A model generated the notes under the pieces. It saw only the letters and a list, made by a program, of their open reading frames with translations, ran no database searches and was not told the DNA's origin. Below are positions 34,011 through 42,574 of a DNA stretch of 64,000 nt, one piece after another. The first letter of the stretch is position 1, and each line of letters begins with the position of its first letter. The stretch comes from Rhodoferax sp. (lineage in GTDB: Bacteria > Pseudomonadota > Gammaproteobacteria > Burkholderiales > Burkholderiaceae_C): the NCBI GenBank assembly GCA_024236015.1, contig JACKLK010000013.1, forward strand, positions 1-64,000, read 5' to 3'. A program made the position numbers and the translations under genes.

Positions 34011-34772
34011 TTGGAAATCGCGGCACTGGCCCTGCTGTTCGCCGGCGGTTTGCTGTCCGGCGCGGTCACCGCCATTGCCGGCGGCGGCAGTTTCCTGACC
34101 TTTCCGATGCTGCTGGCAGCCGGCGTGCCGCCGATGGCAGCCAACATCACGAACTGGATCGCGCTGATGCCGGGCAACTTCATGGCGCTGGCGGCCTACC
34201 GGACCGAACTGGCCGAGATGCGCCACGATGTGCGCCCGCACCTGCTGGTGGCCTTTTCCGGTGGCCTGACCGGCAGCCTGCTGCTGCTGTGGGCCGGCGA
34301 GGTGCGCTTCGAAAAGGCCGTGCCCTGGCTGATGCTGACCGCCACGCTCTTTTTCGCGTTCGGCGAATGGGTCAAGAAGCGGCTGCACGCCTGGCGCAAG
34401 CCGGACCGTCCTGTGCCCAAGCGCGCCATCCTGGCGTTCGAATTCCTGCTGATGGTCTATGGCGGTTATTTCGGCGCCGGCCTGGGCATCGTGCTGCTGG
34501 CCGCGCTGGCGATGGGCGGCGAGGCGTCGATCCACCGGGCCAACGCGAAGAAGAACCTGATGGTCGTCGCGCTCAGCGTTGCCGGCAGCATCGTGTTCCT
34601 GCCCTCAGGCGAGGTAGTCTGGCTGTACGCCGCGCCGATCCTCATCGCATCGGGTATCGGCGGATATGGCGCCGTCTACCTGGTACGCCGGGTACCGCAA
34701 CACGTGTTGCGGCTCTCGGTGCTGGCCTGGGCCATCGTGCTGACCGGGGTGATGTTCTGGAAATACGGCTGA
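34011..34772 (+). CDS. TauE/SafE-family sulfite/organic-anion exporter
   Basis: The 253-residue inner-membrane protein has about eight spans in two repeats. The first is recognisable by AGGLLSGAVTAIAGGGSFLTFP and the second by YGGYFGAGLGIVLLAALAMGG. Family members export sulfite, sulfoacetate or similar anions. The best start is a TTG at 34011, ten bases after the hydroxylase stop. No ATG gives a complete first span. The close spacing suggests cotranscription with the hydroxylase, but the transported compound is unknown. Confidence 0.82.
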   Translation: MEIAALALLFAGGLLSGAVTAIAGGGSFLTFPMLLAAGVPPMAANITNWIALMPGNFMALAAYRTELAEMRHDVRPHLLVAFSGGLTGSLLLLWAGEVRFEKAVPWLMLTATLFFAFGEWVKKRLHAWRKPDRPVPKRAILAFEFLLMVYGGYFGAGLGIVLLAALAMGGEASIHRANAKKNLMVVALSVAGSIVFLPSGEVVWLYAAPILIASGIGGYGAVYLVRRVPQHVLRLSVLAWAIVLTGVMFWKYG

Positions 34773-34828
34773 GCCCGCCGCCACCCGACGCCGCGAACAC
34801 GGACGTTCGCCATCGCTGACGACACGGG

Positions 34829-35485
34829 TCAACCCGCTTTGCGTCCCAGCACAGCAGCCTCGCGCGCCAGCTGCGTGATGCGCGCCCAGTCTCCTTGTGC
34901 GAGCGCATCGGCCGGCACCAGCCACGAGCCACCGACACACACGACGTTGGGCAAGGCGAGGAACTCGGCCGCGTTCGCCGGCGACACGCCGCCCGTGGGG
35001 CAGAAACGCACGTCGCCGAACGGTCCGCTCCAGGCTTTCAGCATCGCCGTCCCGCCGGCCTGCAGCGCCGGAAAGAACTTCAGTGCGCTCAGGCCGTCTT
35101 CCTGCGCCAGCAGGATTTCGCTGCCGGTGGCCACACCGGGCAGCAGCGGCAGGCCGAGGTCGCGGCAGGCCTGGCCGACCGCGGACGTGTAGCCGGGGCT
35201 GACCGCGAACCGCGCACCGGCCGCGGCCGCGGCCCTGGCGTCGGCCGGGTTGCGCACGGTGCCGGCGCCGAGCACGGCCTCGGGCACGTCGCGGGCGATC
35301 GCCTCCATGCAGGCCAGCGCCTGCGGGGTGCGCAGCGTCACTTCCAGCATGCGGATGCCGCCGGCCACCAGCGCACGCGCCATCGGCACCGCATGGGCCA
35401 CGTCGTGCAGCACGATGACCGGGATCACCGGCGCATCCTGCATCACCTGCAAGGCCGTCAGTGGCGTGTTGTCGCCTACAGCCAT
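34829..35485 (-). CDS. eda: 2-keto-3-deoxy-6-phosphogluconate aldolase
   Basis: The 218-residue enzyme cleaves KDPG to pyruvate and glyceraldehyde 3-phosphate in the Entner-Doudoroff pathway. The class I aldolase residues are in MLEVTLRTPQAL (Glu and Arg), GAGTVRNPADA, and the Schiff-base Lys in ALKFFPALQAGG. Phosphate binding is by FCPTGGVSPAN. The ATG at 35485 is favoured by GGAG seven bases upstream; another ATG two codons before would be too close to it. The start overlaps the edd end by about ten bases. Confidence 0.95.
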   Translation of the reverse strand: MAVGDNTPLTALQVMQDAPVIPVIVLHDVAHAVPMARALVAGGIRMLEVTLRTPQALACMEAIARDVPEAVLGAGTVRNPADARAAAAAGARFAVSPGYTSAVGQACRDLGLPLLPGVATGSEILLAQEDGLSALKFFPALQAGGTAMLKAWSGPFGDVRFCPTGGVSPANAAEFLALPNVVCVGGSWLVPADALAQGDWARITQLAREAAVLGRKAG

Positions 35486-37356
35486 GAACATGCTCCTTCT
35501 TCCGCCGTCGTCACGTTGCGCCGCATGCCGGCGAACAGTTCGCGCCCCATGCCAAGGCCATTGGCCTGCACCAGCTCGGGGGGCATGGTCGCCACGCTGC
35601 GCTCTTCCCATTCCCGCGGGTCGACCAGCGCCTGCAGCATGCCGGCATCGGCGTCGAGCCGCACCCGGTCGCCGTCGCGCAGCCGTGCCAGCGGTCCGCC
35701 GGCGGCCGCCTCCGGCGACACGTGGATGGCAGCCGGCACCTTGCCGGACGCGCCACTCATGCGGCCATCGGTCACCAGCGCGACCTTGAACCCCTTGCCC
35801 TGCAACACCGCCAGCGGCGGCGTGAGCTTGTGCAACTCGGGCATGCCGTTGGCCTGCGGGCCCTGCCAACGCACGACACAGACCACGTCGCGCTCGAGTT
35901 CGCCGGCGGCAAAGGCCTTGTGCAGCGCCTCCTGCGAATCGAAGATGCGGGCCTCGGCCTCGATGACGTGCCGGTCGTCGGGCACAGCAGAGACCTTGAT
36001 CACGCTGCGGCCCAGGTTGCCTTGCAGCAACTGCAGCCCGCCGGTCGCGGCAAACGGGTCGGACGCCGGGCGCACCACCGTCTCGTCGCCCGAGGGACCG
36101 GCATGCTGCCAGGCCAGTCCGTCGCCGTGCGCCTGCGCAAGACGCGTGAACGCATCGATGCCTTCGGCGCGCACCGTGGCCACGTCGGCATGCAGCAATC
36201 CGGCATCGCGCAGTTCGCGCAGCACGAAACCCGGCCCGCCGGCCGCCTGGAAGGCATTGACGTCCGCGGTGCCGTTGGGATAGACGCGCGTGAGCAACGG
36301 CACGACGGCCGAGAGCGCGGCGAAATCATCCCAGTCGATGACGATGCCCGCCGCGCGCGCCACCGCGACCCAGTGGATCAGGTGGTTGGTCGAGCCGCCC
36401 GTGGCCAGCAGGGCTACCATGGCATTGACGATGCAGCGCTCGTCAACCAGCTCGCCGATGGGCGGGCAGGTCCAGTCTGCGGGTGGCTCCGTCGGGCCGC
36501 CGTCGAGGGCGCTGGCCTTGCCGAGCACGGTGCGCACCGCCTCGCGCGTCAGTTCCTGGCGCAGCGCCTCGCCCGGGTTGACGAAGGCCGTGCCCGGCAC
36601 GTGCAGGCCCATGGCCTCCAGCAGCATCTGGTTGCTGTTGGCCGTACCGTAGAAGGTGCAGGTGCCCGGGCCGTGGTAGGCCTGCGACTCGGCCTGCAGC
36701 AGTTCGGCGCGCCCGACCAGGCCTTGCGCCGCCTGCTCGCGTATCGTGCTCTTGGCGGTGTTCGACAGGCCCGAGGTCATCGGCCCGGCGGGCACGAACA
36801 GGGTGGGCAGGTGGCCGAAATGCAGCGCGCCGATCAACAGGCCCGGCACGATCTTGTCGCATACGCCGAGCATCAGCGCGCCGTCGAACATGTCGTGCGA
36901 CAACGCGACCGCGGTGGCCATCGCGATCACGTCGCGCGAAACCAGGCTCAGCTCCATGCCGGGCGTGCCCTGGGTCACGCCGTCGCACATCGCCGGCACG
37001 CCGCCGGCCACCTGCGCCGTGGCACCGAGCCGGCGCGCCTCGGTCTTGATCAGCTCCGGGTAATGCTGCAGCGGCGCGTGCGCGGACAACATGTCGTTGT
37101 AGGCGGTGACGATGCCGATGTTCGGTGCGCGCTGCGCGAGCACCGGGATGCGCGGCCTGCCGGTGGGCATGGCCACGGCCTTGTCCTCGTCGGGCATGGC
37201 CGCCAGGGCGTGCCCGACGTTGGCGCAACCCAGGCGCTCGGTGCCGGGAGGCCGGACGGCCGCCGCCTGCAGGCGGCGCAGGTAGGCGGAACGGGCCGGG
37301 CCGCTGCGTCGACGGATGCGCTCGGTGACGCGGTCGATCGTCTTGTGCAGTTTCAT
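35476..37356 (-). CDS. edd: 6-phosphogluconate dehydratase
   Basis: The 626-residue iron-sulfur dehydratase converts 6-phosphogluconate to KDPG. It belongs to the IlvD/Edd family, with GVCDKIVPGLL and HLPTLFVPAGPM in the first half and TDGRMSGASGKVPAAIHVSP near the C-terminus. The length matches bacterial Edd. It is the first gene of an edd-eda operon, with a HexR-like box nine bases upstream of its ATG. The operon lies just downstream of the benzoyl-CoA reductase operon in the same direction. Confidence 0.96.
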   Translation of the reverse strand: MKLHKTIDRVTERIRRRSGPARSAYLRRLQAAAVRPPGTERLGCANVGHALAAMPDEDKAVAMPTGRPRIPVLAQRAPNIGIVTAYNDMLSAHAPLQHYPELIKTEARRLGATAQVAGGVPAMCDGVTQGTPGMELSLVSRDVIAMATAVALSHDMFDGALMLGVCDKIVPGLLIGALHFGHLPTLFVPAGPMTSGLSNTAKSTIREQAAQGLVGRAELLQAESQAYHGPGTCTFYGTANSNQMLLEAMGLHVPGTAFVNPGEALRQELTREAVRTVLGKASALDGGPTEPPADWTCPPIGELVDERCIVNAMVALLATGGSTNHLIHWVAVARAAGIVIDWDDFAALSAVVPLLTRVYPNGTADVNAFQAAGGPGFVLRELRDAGLLHADVATVRAEGIDAFTRLAQAHGDGLAWQHAGPSGDETVVRPASDPFAATGGLQLLQGNLGRSVIKVSAVPDDRHVIEAEARIFDSQEALHKAFAAGELERDVVCVVRWQGPQANGMPELHKLTPPLAVLQGKGFKVALVTDGRMSGASGKVPAAIHVSPEAAAGGPLARLRDGDRVRLDADAGMLQALVDPREWEERSVATMPPELVQANGLGMGRELFAGMRRNVTTAEEGACSWL

Positions 37357-37364
37357 CGTGGTCC

Positions 37365-37379
37365 TGTAACAAAATTACA
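37365..37379 (-). promoter_or_regulatory. HexR-like operator of edd
   Basis: TGTAACAAAATTACA has perfect TGTAA/TTACA arms around five bases. This matches the known HexR (RpiR family) pattern for edd and zwf genes. It ends nine bases before the edd ATG at 37356, leaving AGGA between as ribosome site. Binding would block edd-eda until KDPG is present. HexR itself is not in the window. Confidence 0.65.
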
Positions 37380-37387
37380 GAGCCGAT

Positions 37388-37418
37388 GGTAACCCGATTC
37401 CCGAACCGCCGGGTTACC
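37388..37418. repeat. Perfect inverted repeat downstream of the bcr operon
   Basis: GGTAACCCG (37388-37396) and CGGGTTACC (37410-37418) form a perfect nine-base stem with a 13-base loop. It lies between the end of fdx and the edd promoter. No T-run follows in the minus direction, so it is at most a weak or Rho-assisted terminator of the bcr operon. It could also be a second operator for edd. Confidence 0.5.
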
Positions 37419-37496
37419 AGCCGATTACGAGACGCTCCGGGCGGATGCCCTGAACCGCAGCCCGGCGACACGCGCGGTGCGCGCGTGCGCAAAGGG

Positions 37497-37739
37497 TCAA
37501 TGCAAGGCGTCGTACTTGGCCTGCAACTCTTCGGGCGACTCGACGAAATCCGGATTCTGCACGATGCAGTCGGCCGGACAGACCAGCTTGCACTGCGGCT
37601 CGTCCTCGGCGCCGACACATTCGGTGCACGCCAGTGCATTGATCACGTAGATCGGGTCTCCGACGCTGATCGCATCGTTCGGACACACCGGCTCGCACGC
37701 ATCACACGCGGTGCACTCTGCATTGATGAGCAAGGCCAT
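37497..37739 (-). CDS. fdx: 2[4Fe-4S] ferredoxin, electron donor to benzoyl-CoA reductase
   Basis: The 80-residue low-potential ferredoxin has cluster motifs CTACDACEPVC and CTECVGAEDEPQCKLVC. The second has the C-x2-C-x8-C-x3-C insertion typical of the Thauera/Allochromatium type. It carries electrons from KorAB to BcrABCD. It is the last gene of the had-oah-dch-bcrCBAD-fdx operon, the same order that is known in Thauera. The gap to bcrD is 17 bases. Confidence 0.95.
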   Translation of the reverse strand: MALLINAECTACDACEPVCPNDAISVGDPIYVINALACTECVGAEDEPQCKLVCPADCIVQNPDFVESPEELQAKYDALH

Positions 37740-37756
37740 GGCGAATCTCCTTGTAA

Positions 37757-38596
37757 CTAAATTTCAACCTGCGCTTCCAGCGCTTCCAGCCTGCGGTGCC
37801 GGAAAGCGCCCCACAACGCGGCACCGATGGCGCCGGCGTAGATCGAATCCGGATGCGAACACGCCGTCACCGCGACCTTCTCGGCCGCCATCTCTTCCTC
37901 GATCGCCGCCAGCAGGCCGGTGTCCAGTGCCAGGCCGCCGGTGAGCAGCGCGGTCCCGGTCTTGATGCCGGTGACCTTGAGCAGCTTGACGATGCGCGAG
38001 GCCATCGACAGGTGGATGCCCTTGAGGATGTCGGGCGTCGAAATGCCGCGCGACACCATGTTGATGACATCGGTCTCGGCCAGCACGGCGCAGATCGAGC
38101 TGACCTTCTCCGGCTCCTGCGAACTCTGCGACAGGCGGCCGATCTCCTCCACCGCCACGCCCAGATAACGCGCGATGTTCTCCAGGAACTGCCCCGAGCC
38201 GGACGCACACTGGCTGGTCATCTTGTACGACAGCACCTTGCCGCGTTCATCGACATAGATGGCGCGGCCATTGAGCGCGCCGATGTCGACCACGGCGCGG
38301 GCCTGCGGCACCAGGTAGACGCCGCCGCGCGCATGGGTGGTCATCGAATAGAAATGGCCGGTGGCGAACTTGACGTTCTCGCCTTCGCCGGTGGTCGCGG
38401 TGTAGGCGATGTCGTCCTCGTCCAGGCCGGCGTCGGCCAGCACGCCTTCGAATCCCTCGCGCGCCAGCGTCATCGGGTCGCGGCTGCGAATGCGTTCGCA
38501 ACGCTTGGCCAGCCACTGGGGCTGGTCCCCCTCGTGGCGGAACAGGACCGACTTGACGGCTCCGGAGCCGACGTCGATGCCGATCGTATGGATCAT
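37757..38596 (-). CDS. bcrD: Benzoyl-CoA reductase subunit D (ATPase)
   Basis: The 279-residue ASKHA-fold ATPase has phosphate loop GIDVGSGAVKSVLF, a second nucleotide motif DIGALNGRAI, and cysteines in SQCASGSGQF and SSICAVLAE. With BcrA these bind a [4Fe-4S] cluster at the subunit interface. BcrA and BcrD couple hydrolysis of two ATP to the very low-potential electron transfer needed to reduce the aromatic ring. The gene is 16 bases downstream of bcrA. Confidence 0.96.
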   Translation of the reverse strand: MIHTIGIDVGSGAVKSVLFRHEGDQPQWLAKRCERIRSRDPMTLAREGFEGVLADAGLDEDDIAYTATTGEGENVKFATGHFYSMTTHARGGVYLVPQARAVVDIGALNGRAIYVDERGKVLSYKMTSQCASGSGQFLENIARYLGVAVEEIGRLSQSSQEPEKVSSICAVLAETDVINMVSRGISTPDILKGIHLSMASRIVKLLKVTGIKTGTALLTGGLALDTGLLAAIEEEMAAEKVAVTACSHPDSIYAGAIGAALWGAFRHRRLEALEAQVEI

Positions 38597-38612
38597 GGTG
38601 TGCTCCTTCTTC

Positions 38613-39953
38613 TCAGGTCCGTGCCTCGGCCAACTTGCCGTCCTCGACCACGGCGCGCCATGCGAAGGTGGCCCCGCCCAGCGCGCCGGTGTAGATGGAA
38701 TCGGGGTCGATGTTCAGCGTCACGTCGCCGTAGTTCTCGTGCACCAGCTCCTTGAGCGACTTCACCGCCGCCTCGTTCTTGGCCACGCCGCCGGTGAAGG
38801 TGAACTGGTCGCGCACGCCGCCGGAACGCGCCAGGATCGACATCGCGCGCAGGATGATGGCGCGGTGCAGCCCGGCCATGATGTCCTCGCGCTTGTCGCC
38901 CAGGCTGAGCCGGTCGCGCAACTCGGCGCCGGCGAACACGGTGCAGGTCGAGTTGATGCGGATGTTCTTGGTCGACTTCATCGCCATCGGGCCGAGTTCG
39001 TGCAGGCCCATGTTCATCTCGTCGGCGATATACCCGAGGTAGCGGCCGCAACCGGCGGCGCAGCGGTCGTTCATCTGGAAACTCTCGACGATGCCGGCCG
39101 GGTCGACCTGGATCGCCTTGGTGTCCTGGCCGCCGATGTCGAGCACGGTCGCGGTGTTCGGGTACATCACATGCGCACCCAGTCCGTGGCACAGGATCTC
39201 GGAGCGGATGTGTTCCTTCGAGAACGGCAGCCGTGCGCGGCCATAACCGGTGCCGACCACATAGGCCTCCTCGAGTTCGGTGTCCAGGATGCCCTTGATC
39301 GGCGCCTCCACCTGGGCGCGGCGCTGCTGGGTTTCCGGCAAAACGATGAATGCCCGCTCGAGCGCGGCCAGCAGATGGCGCCGGATCGAATCACTGTAGA
39401 CCCGGTTCTCCACCTCGATGATCGAGCGGTCGAACACGTTGAGCAGGTAGTCGTAGCGGGTGCCGGCCTCCTTGGCGACGACCTCGCCGGTGGCCAGGTA
39501 CTGGCTGCCGGCGATGTCGCGGAAAAAATCGGACTTGCGTTTGGCACCGGGAGCGAACAGGGCCGGGGCCTCCGCCGTCAGCCGCTTGAACACCTCGGTC
39601 AGCGCCTCGCCCACCGGCGCCGCGTCGTCGGCAAATCGCGCCGTCGTCAGGCTGCGCTGGCAGGTCTGCTCCAGGTCCGCGAGTTGCTCCATGTATTGTT
39701 CGGCGCGGAAGTCGCGCTCGAGTTGCGCCAGGAAGGCATCGAGCGAACCATTGAGCGCCTTGGTGTCGCCCAGCGCCTGGCGGAACAGGAAGAAGCGGCT
39801 GTTCACCAGTGCCTCCTGCTTGGCGATCGCCGCTGCCGTGTCGTAGTTCGAGCGCGAATTGGTGATGCCGCGCCCCAGGATGTTCTGGTTCTCGTCGACC
39901 ACGACCGCCTTGGTCGTGGTGGAGCCCAGATCGATGCCGATGAAACAGCGCAT
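38613..39953 (-). CDS. bcrA: Benzoyl-CoA reductase subunit A (ATPase)
   Basis: The 446-residue partner ATPase has GIDLGSTTTKAVVVD at its N-terminus. A long insert of about 130 residues absent from BcrD follows, then DIGGQDTKAI. The cluster cysteines are in DRCAAGCGRYL and INSTCTVFAGAEL, and the final nucleotide motif is FTGGVAKNEA. The long insert is characteristic of BcrA/BadF. ATG at 39953 is preferred over an upstream in-frame start at 39989 that runs into bcrB. Confidence 0.96.
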   Translation of the reverse strand: MRCFIGIDLGSTTTKAVVVDENQNILGRGITNSRSNYDTAAAIAKQEALVNSRFFLFRQALGDTKALNGSLDAFLAQLERDFRAEQYMEQLADLEQTCQRSLTTARFADDAAPVGEALTEVFKRLTAEAPALFAPGAKRKSDFFRDIAGSQYLATGEVVAKEAGTRYDYLLNVFDRSIIEVENRVYSDSIRRHLLAALERAFIVLPETQQRRAQVEAPIKGILDTELEEAYVVGTGYGRARLPFSKEHIRSEILCHGLGAHVMYPNTATVLDIGGQDTKAIQVDPAGIVESFQMNDRCAAGCGRYLGYIADEMNMGLHELGPMAMKSTKNIRINSTCTVFAGAELRDRLSLGDKREDIMAGLHRAIILRAMSILARSGGVRDQFTFTGGVAKNEAAVKSLKELVHENYGDVTLNIDPDSIYTGALGGATFAWRAVVEDGKLAEART

Positions 39954-39966
39954 GGTCGTGCTCCCT

Positions 39967-41367
39967 TCAGTGTGCCGCGGCCAGCGCACCGCGCTTGGCC
40001 TTGACCATCTGGAAATAGCTCTCCAGCCGGTTCTTGACGTTGGCCGCGGAGAAATAGCGGGGATCGACCAGGTCGGTCTCGATGAAGGCGGCCGGCTTGC
40101 CGGTGCGCTTCTCGACCTCGCGCATGATCAGCAGCTGGCCGGCGGAGAAGCTGTTGCAGCTCTTGATCGAGTTGATCAACAAACCGTCGGCCTGGTATTC
40201 GTCGATGTACTTGCAGATCATGTCCACACGCGAGGGCAGGTTCAGGTTGGTGTAACAACCCAGGCAGTATTCGGCCAGCGACTCCAGCGGATGATCCGGG
40301 TCGTGGCGGAAGCCGAAGTCGTACAGGCCGCCGACCTTGGAATAGGTCGACGCCACGACCACCGCGCCCTCGTCGTAGAACATCTTCCAGAAATCACGGA
40401 AGTGGGTCCAGTTGGGCGGCCCTTCGATGACCAGCCGGTATTTCTCCTCGCCCATTTCGCCATCCGGCGTGATCGGGCCCTTGCCGTCACGCACGCGTTG
40501 CTCGATCTCGGCGCGCAGCGTGCGGTAGTAATTGGTCGCCTCGGGCGTGCCGCGAAACGCCGTGAAGATCGGCCCGATGTAATACACGGAACCGAAGTAA
40601 CCGTCGATCGGCGACGGCCGGTTCTTGGCCGACTGCAGCACCGCCACCAGGTCGTCCTCGGCCTTGACCGATTCGCGCATGTACTGGCGCAGGCGGTCGA
40701 TGTCGAACTTCACGCCCGAAATGCGTTCGAGTGTCGGGATCACCGTCTCCTTGAGCTGCTTGACGACATAGTCGCGCATGTTCGGCGCGATATGCCCCTC
40801 GCCCTGGTACGGCACATGCAGCATCACCGTTTCGCAGCCGTATTTGTGGCGGATGAGTTCGAACCATTTCATGAACGTGAAGCAGCCGGTGTACGACAGC
40901 AACAACACGTCGGGCCGCGGCATGGCCTCGCCGGTGGGGCCGATCTCGCCGCCCATCATCATGCCCAGGTCGGCCTTGACATAGGTGCACACGTCCTCGC
41001 TCTGGCCGTCGCGTTCGGCGTCCATGATGAACTTGCCGCTTTTCTTGCGCATGCCGTTCTGCAAGGCATTGGTCTCGGGCAGGCTGCGCGCGAAGTCGAA
41101 ACACATCAGCAACTCGTTCAGGTTGCCGGGAACGAAGGTGGCCGAAACCTTGCGGTTGTTCGCGCGCGCGCTGGCCAGTTCCATGTAGTTCTGGTTGATC
41201 AACTCCTTCTGCTGCCACATCGCGTCCTCTTTCTGGACGGGACGTGAGCCCCCCGATGCGCCGCGTTGCGGCGCCCCGCCCCCCGAGGGGGACGAGGAAG
41301 CTTGGGAGCGGCCCGGCGCTTCCTCGAGCGGCTTCTTCGAACTGGTCGGTGCGGCAATGGTGGTCAT
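39967..41367 (-). CDS. bcrB: Benzoyl-CoA reductase subunit B
   Basis: This subunit belongs with BcrC to the HgdB/BcrC dehydratase-like family and forms the substrate- and cluster-binding half of the reductase. Recognisable segments are MWQQKELINQNYMELA, LLLSYTGCFTFMKWFELIR and EYCLGCYTNLNLPSR with cluster cysteines. Two starts are possible. ATG at 41367 (466 residues) has AGGAAG upstream and lies 22 bases after bcrC. ATG at 41220 (417 residues) also has AGAGGA. Between them residues 16-42 are encoded by a repeat element, which suggests an in-frame insertion into the original N-terminus MTTIAAPTSSKKPLE. I keep the longer form. Confidence 0.92.
   Translation of the reverse strand: MTTIAAPTSSKKPLEEAPGRSQASSSPSGGGAPQRGASGGSRPVQKEDAMWQQKELINQNYMELASARANNRKVSATFVPGNLNELLMCFDFARSLPETNALQNGMRKKSGKFIMDAERDGQSEDVCTYVKADLGMMMGGEIGPTGEAMPRPDVLLLSYTGCFTFMKWFELIRHKYGCETVMLHVPYQGEGHIAPNMRDYVVKQLKETVIPTLERISGVKFDIDRLRQYMRESVKAEDDLVAVLQSAKNRPSPIDGYFGSVYYIGPIFTAFRGTPEATNYYRTLRAEIEQRVRDGKGPITPDGEMGEEKYRLVIEGPPNWTHFRDFWKMFYDEGAVVVASTYSKVGGLYDFGFRHDPDHPLESLAEYCLGCYTNLNLPSRVDMICKYIDEYQADGLLINSIKSCNSFSAGQLLIMREVEKRTGKPAAFIETDLVDPRYFSAANVKNRLESYFQMVKAKRGALAAAH
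41244..41331. repeat. GC-rich hairpin repeat inside the bcrB 5' end
   Basis: The stretch contains three nested symmetries: GCGCCGC-GTT-GCGGCGC (41258-41274), CCCCC-CGA-GGGGG (about 41280-41291), and CGAGGAAGC with GCTTCCTCG (41293-41301, 41318-41326). I recall very similar intergenic repeats in Comamonadaceae genomes. Read in the bcrB frame it encodes Pro/Gly/Ser-rich low-complexity residues. Only one copy is seen in this window. Confidence 0.6.
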
Positions 41368-41389
41368 GATCGGCTTCCTGGTTTCGGCT

Positions 41390-42574
41390 TCACGCCGCGT
41401 TCCACAACTTGATCGAGTCGGCGAAGGTTCCCGCCTGCTCACGGATGGGCGCCATCTGCCCGGTGTTTTCGGCGAACTTGAATGCGGTGTGCGGTATCGC
41501 ATGGCGGCTCAGCACGTCCTGCAGCATCGGCCGCTCCAGCAGGGCCGGGTCGCAGAACGACGGCGCGGCGAAGATCACGCCTTCGGCACCACGGGTCTTG
41601 ACCTGCTTCATCAGGTAGACGCCCTTCTGCTCGCGGGTCGTGTCGTATTTCGCCGAAGTCGATGCCGACCGGTGCAGGAAGGCGCGCGACAGCTCCAGCA
41701 GCGGATCACCGTCGGTCGGCACCTGGTCGAGCAGCCAGCGCGTCACCAGCATGAAGTCGTCGTCGACGATGTAGCAACCCGACATCTCGATCGACTTGAT
41801 CAAGGCCAGCGGCGGCTGCTCGCAGAACGATCCGTTGATGACGACCCGCGCGTTGTCGCGCCTGGCACGCTGGACCTGCGCGGCCGCGGCCAGGTAGTCG
41901 CGCACCAGCACCGTATGCTCCTCCACCGGCAGCACCATGCCGGCGCGCAGCAGCAGGTAGACCTCGGAGGTCGGCGCCTGCCACGGTTCGGCCGCGCGGT
42001 AGCGGTACAGATCGGCGATCGCGGCGCGGTTGTCGTTATAGACCGCGATCGACGCGTTGATGTCGGCATCGGTGATGTCGCGGCCGGCCATGCGTGCCAG
42101 GTCCTCGCGCAGGATCTGCATCTCCTGCCGGTAGAACACGCCGCCCACCTCGTCCTCGTAGTTCTGCGGCACATCGATGTAACGCACGTATTTGTCCTTG
42201 AACAGCATCTTCCACATGCCCGAGAGGTTGCGGATCACATCGCAGATCGACGGAAACAGCATGCCGTCCAGACCGTTCAGGCGGCCGGTCAGGCCCAGTT
42301 CGATCGTGGAGCGTGGTATCCGGCAGATGTAGCTCTGGTAATACGCGTCGCCCTGGATCACCTCGAGCGCATCTCCGCCGCCCAGGATGCCGACCGGCAA
42401 CATGCCGGCGGCATGGATCAGTTCACGCGGCACGTAGATCGGCATGTAGCCGATCGCCTTGCGGCCCGGCAGCGCATCCTTCCACTGCTGGACCGCCTTG
42501 AAGTCGAGATCCTCGAACAGCGCTTCGCAACGCTGAACAATGGCGGCGACGGGCGAGAGAGTCGAAGCGGACAT
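41390..42574 (-). CDS. bcrC: Benzoyl-CoA reductase subunit C
   Basis: The 394-residue subunit of the BcrBC half has YMPIYVPRELIHAAGMLPVGI near residue 45, SICDVIRNLSGMW in the middle, and NGSFCEQPPLALIKSIEMSG. It pairs with BcrB around a [4Fe-4S] cluster and the benzoyl-CoA site. The start is in an ATGA overlap with dch, so translation is coupled. The length is close to the Thauera protein. Confidence 0.95.
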   Translation of the reverse strand: MSASTLSPVAAIVQRCEALFEDLDFKAVQQWKDALPGRKAIGYMPIYVPRELIHAAGMLPVGILGGGDALEVIQGDAYYQSYICRIPRSTIELGLTGRLNGLDGMLFPSICDVIRNLSGMWKMLFKDKYVRYIDVPQNYEDEVGGVFYRQEMQILREDLARMAGRDITDADINASIAVYNDNRAAIADLYRYRAAEPWQAPTSEVYLLLRAGMVLPVEEHTVLVRDYLAAAAQVQRARRDNARVVINGSFCEQPPLALIKSIEMSGCYIVDDDFMLVTRWLLDQVPTDGDPLLELSRAFLHRSASTSAKYDTTREQKGVYLMKQVKTRGAEGVIFAAPSFCDPALLERPMLQDVLSRHAIPHTAFKFAENTGQMAPIREQAGTFADSIKLWNAA

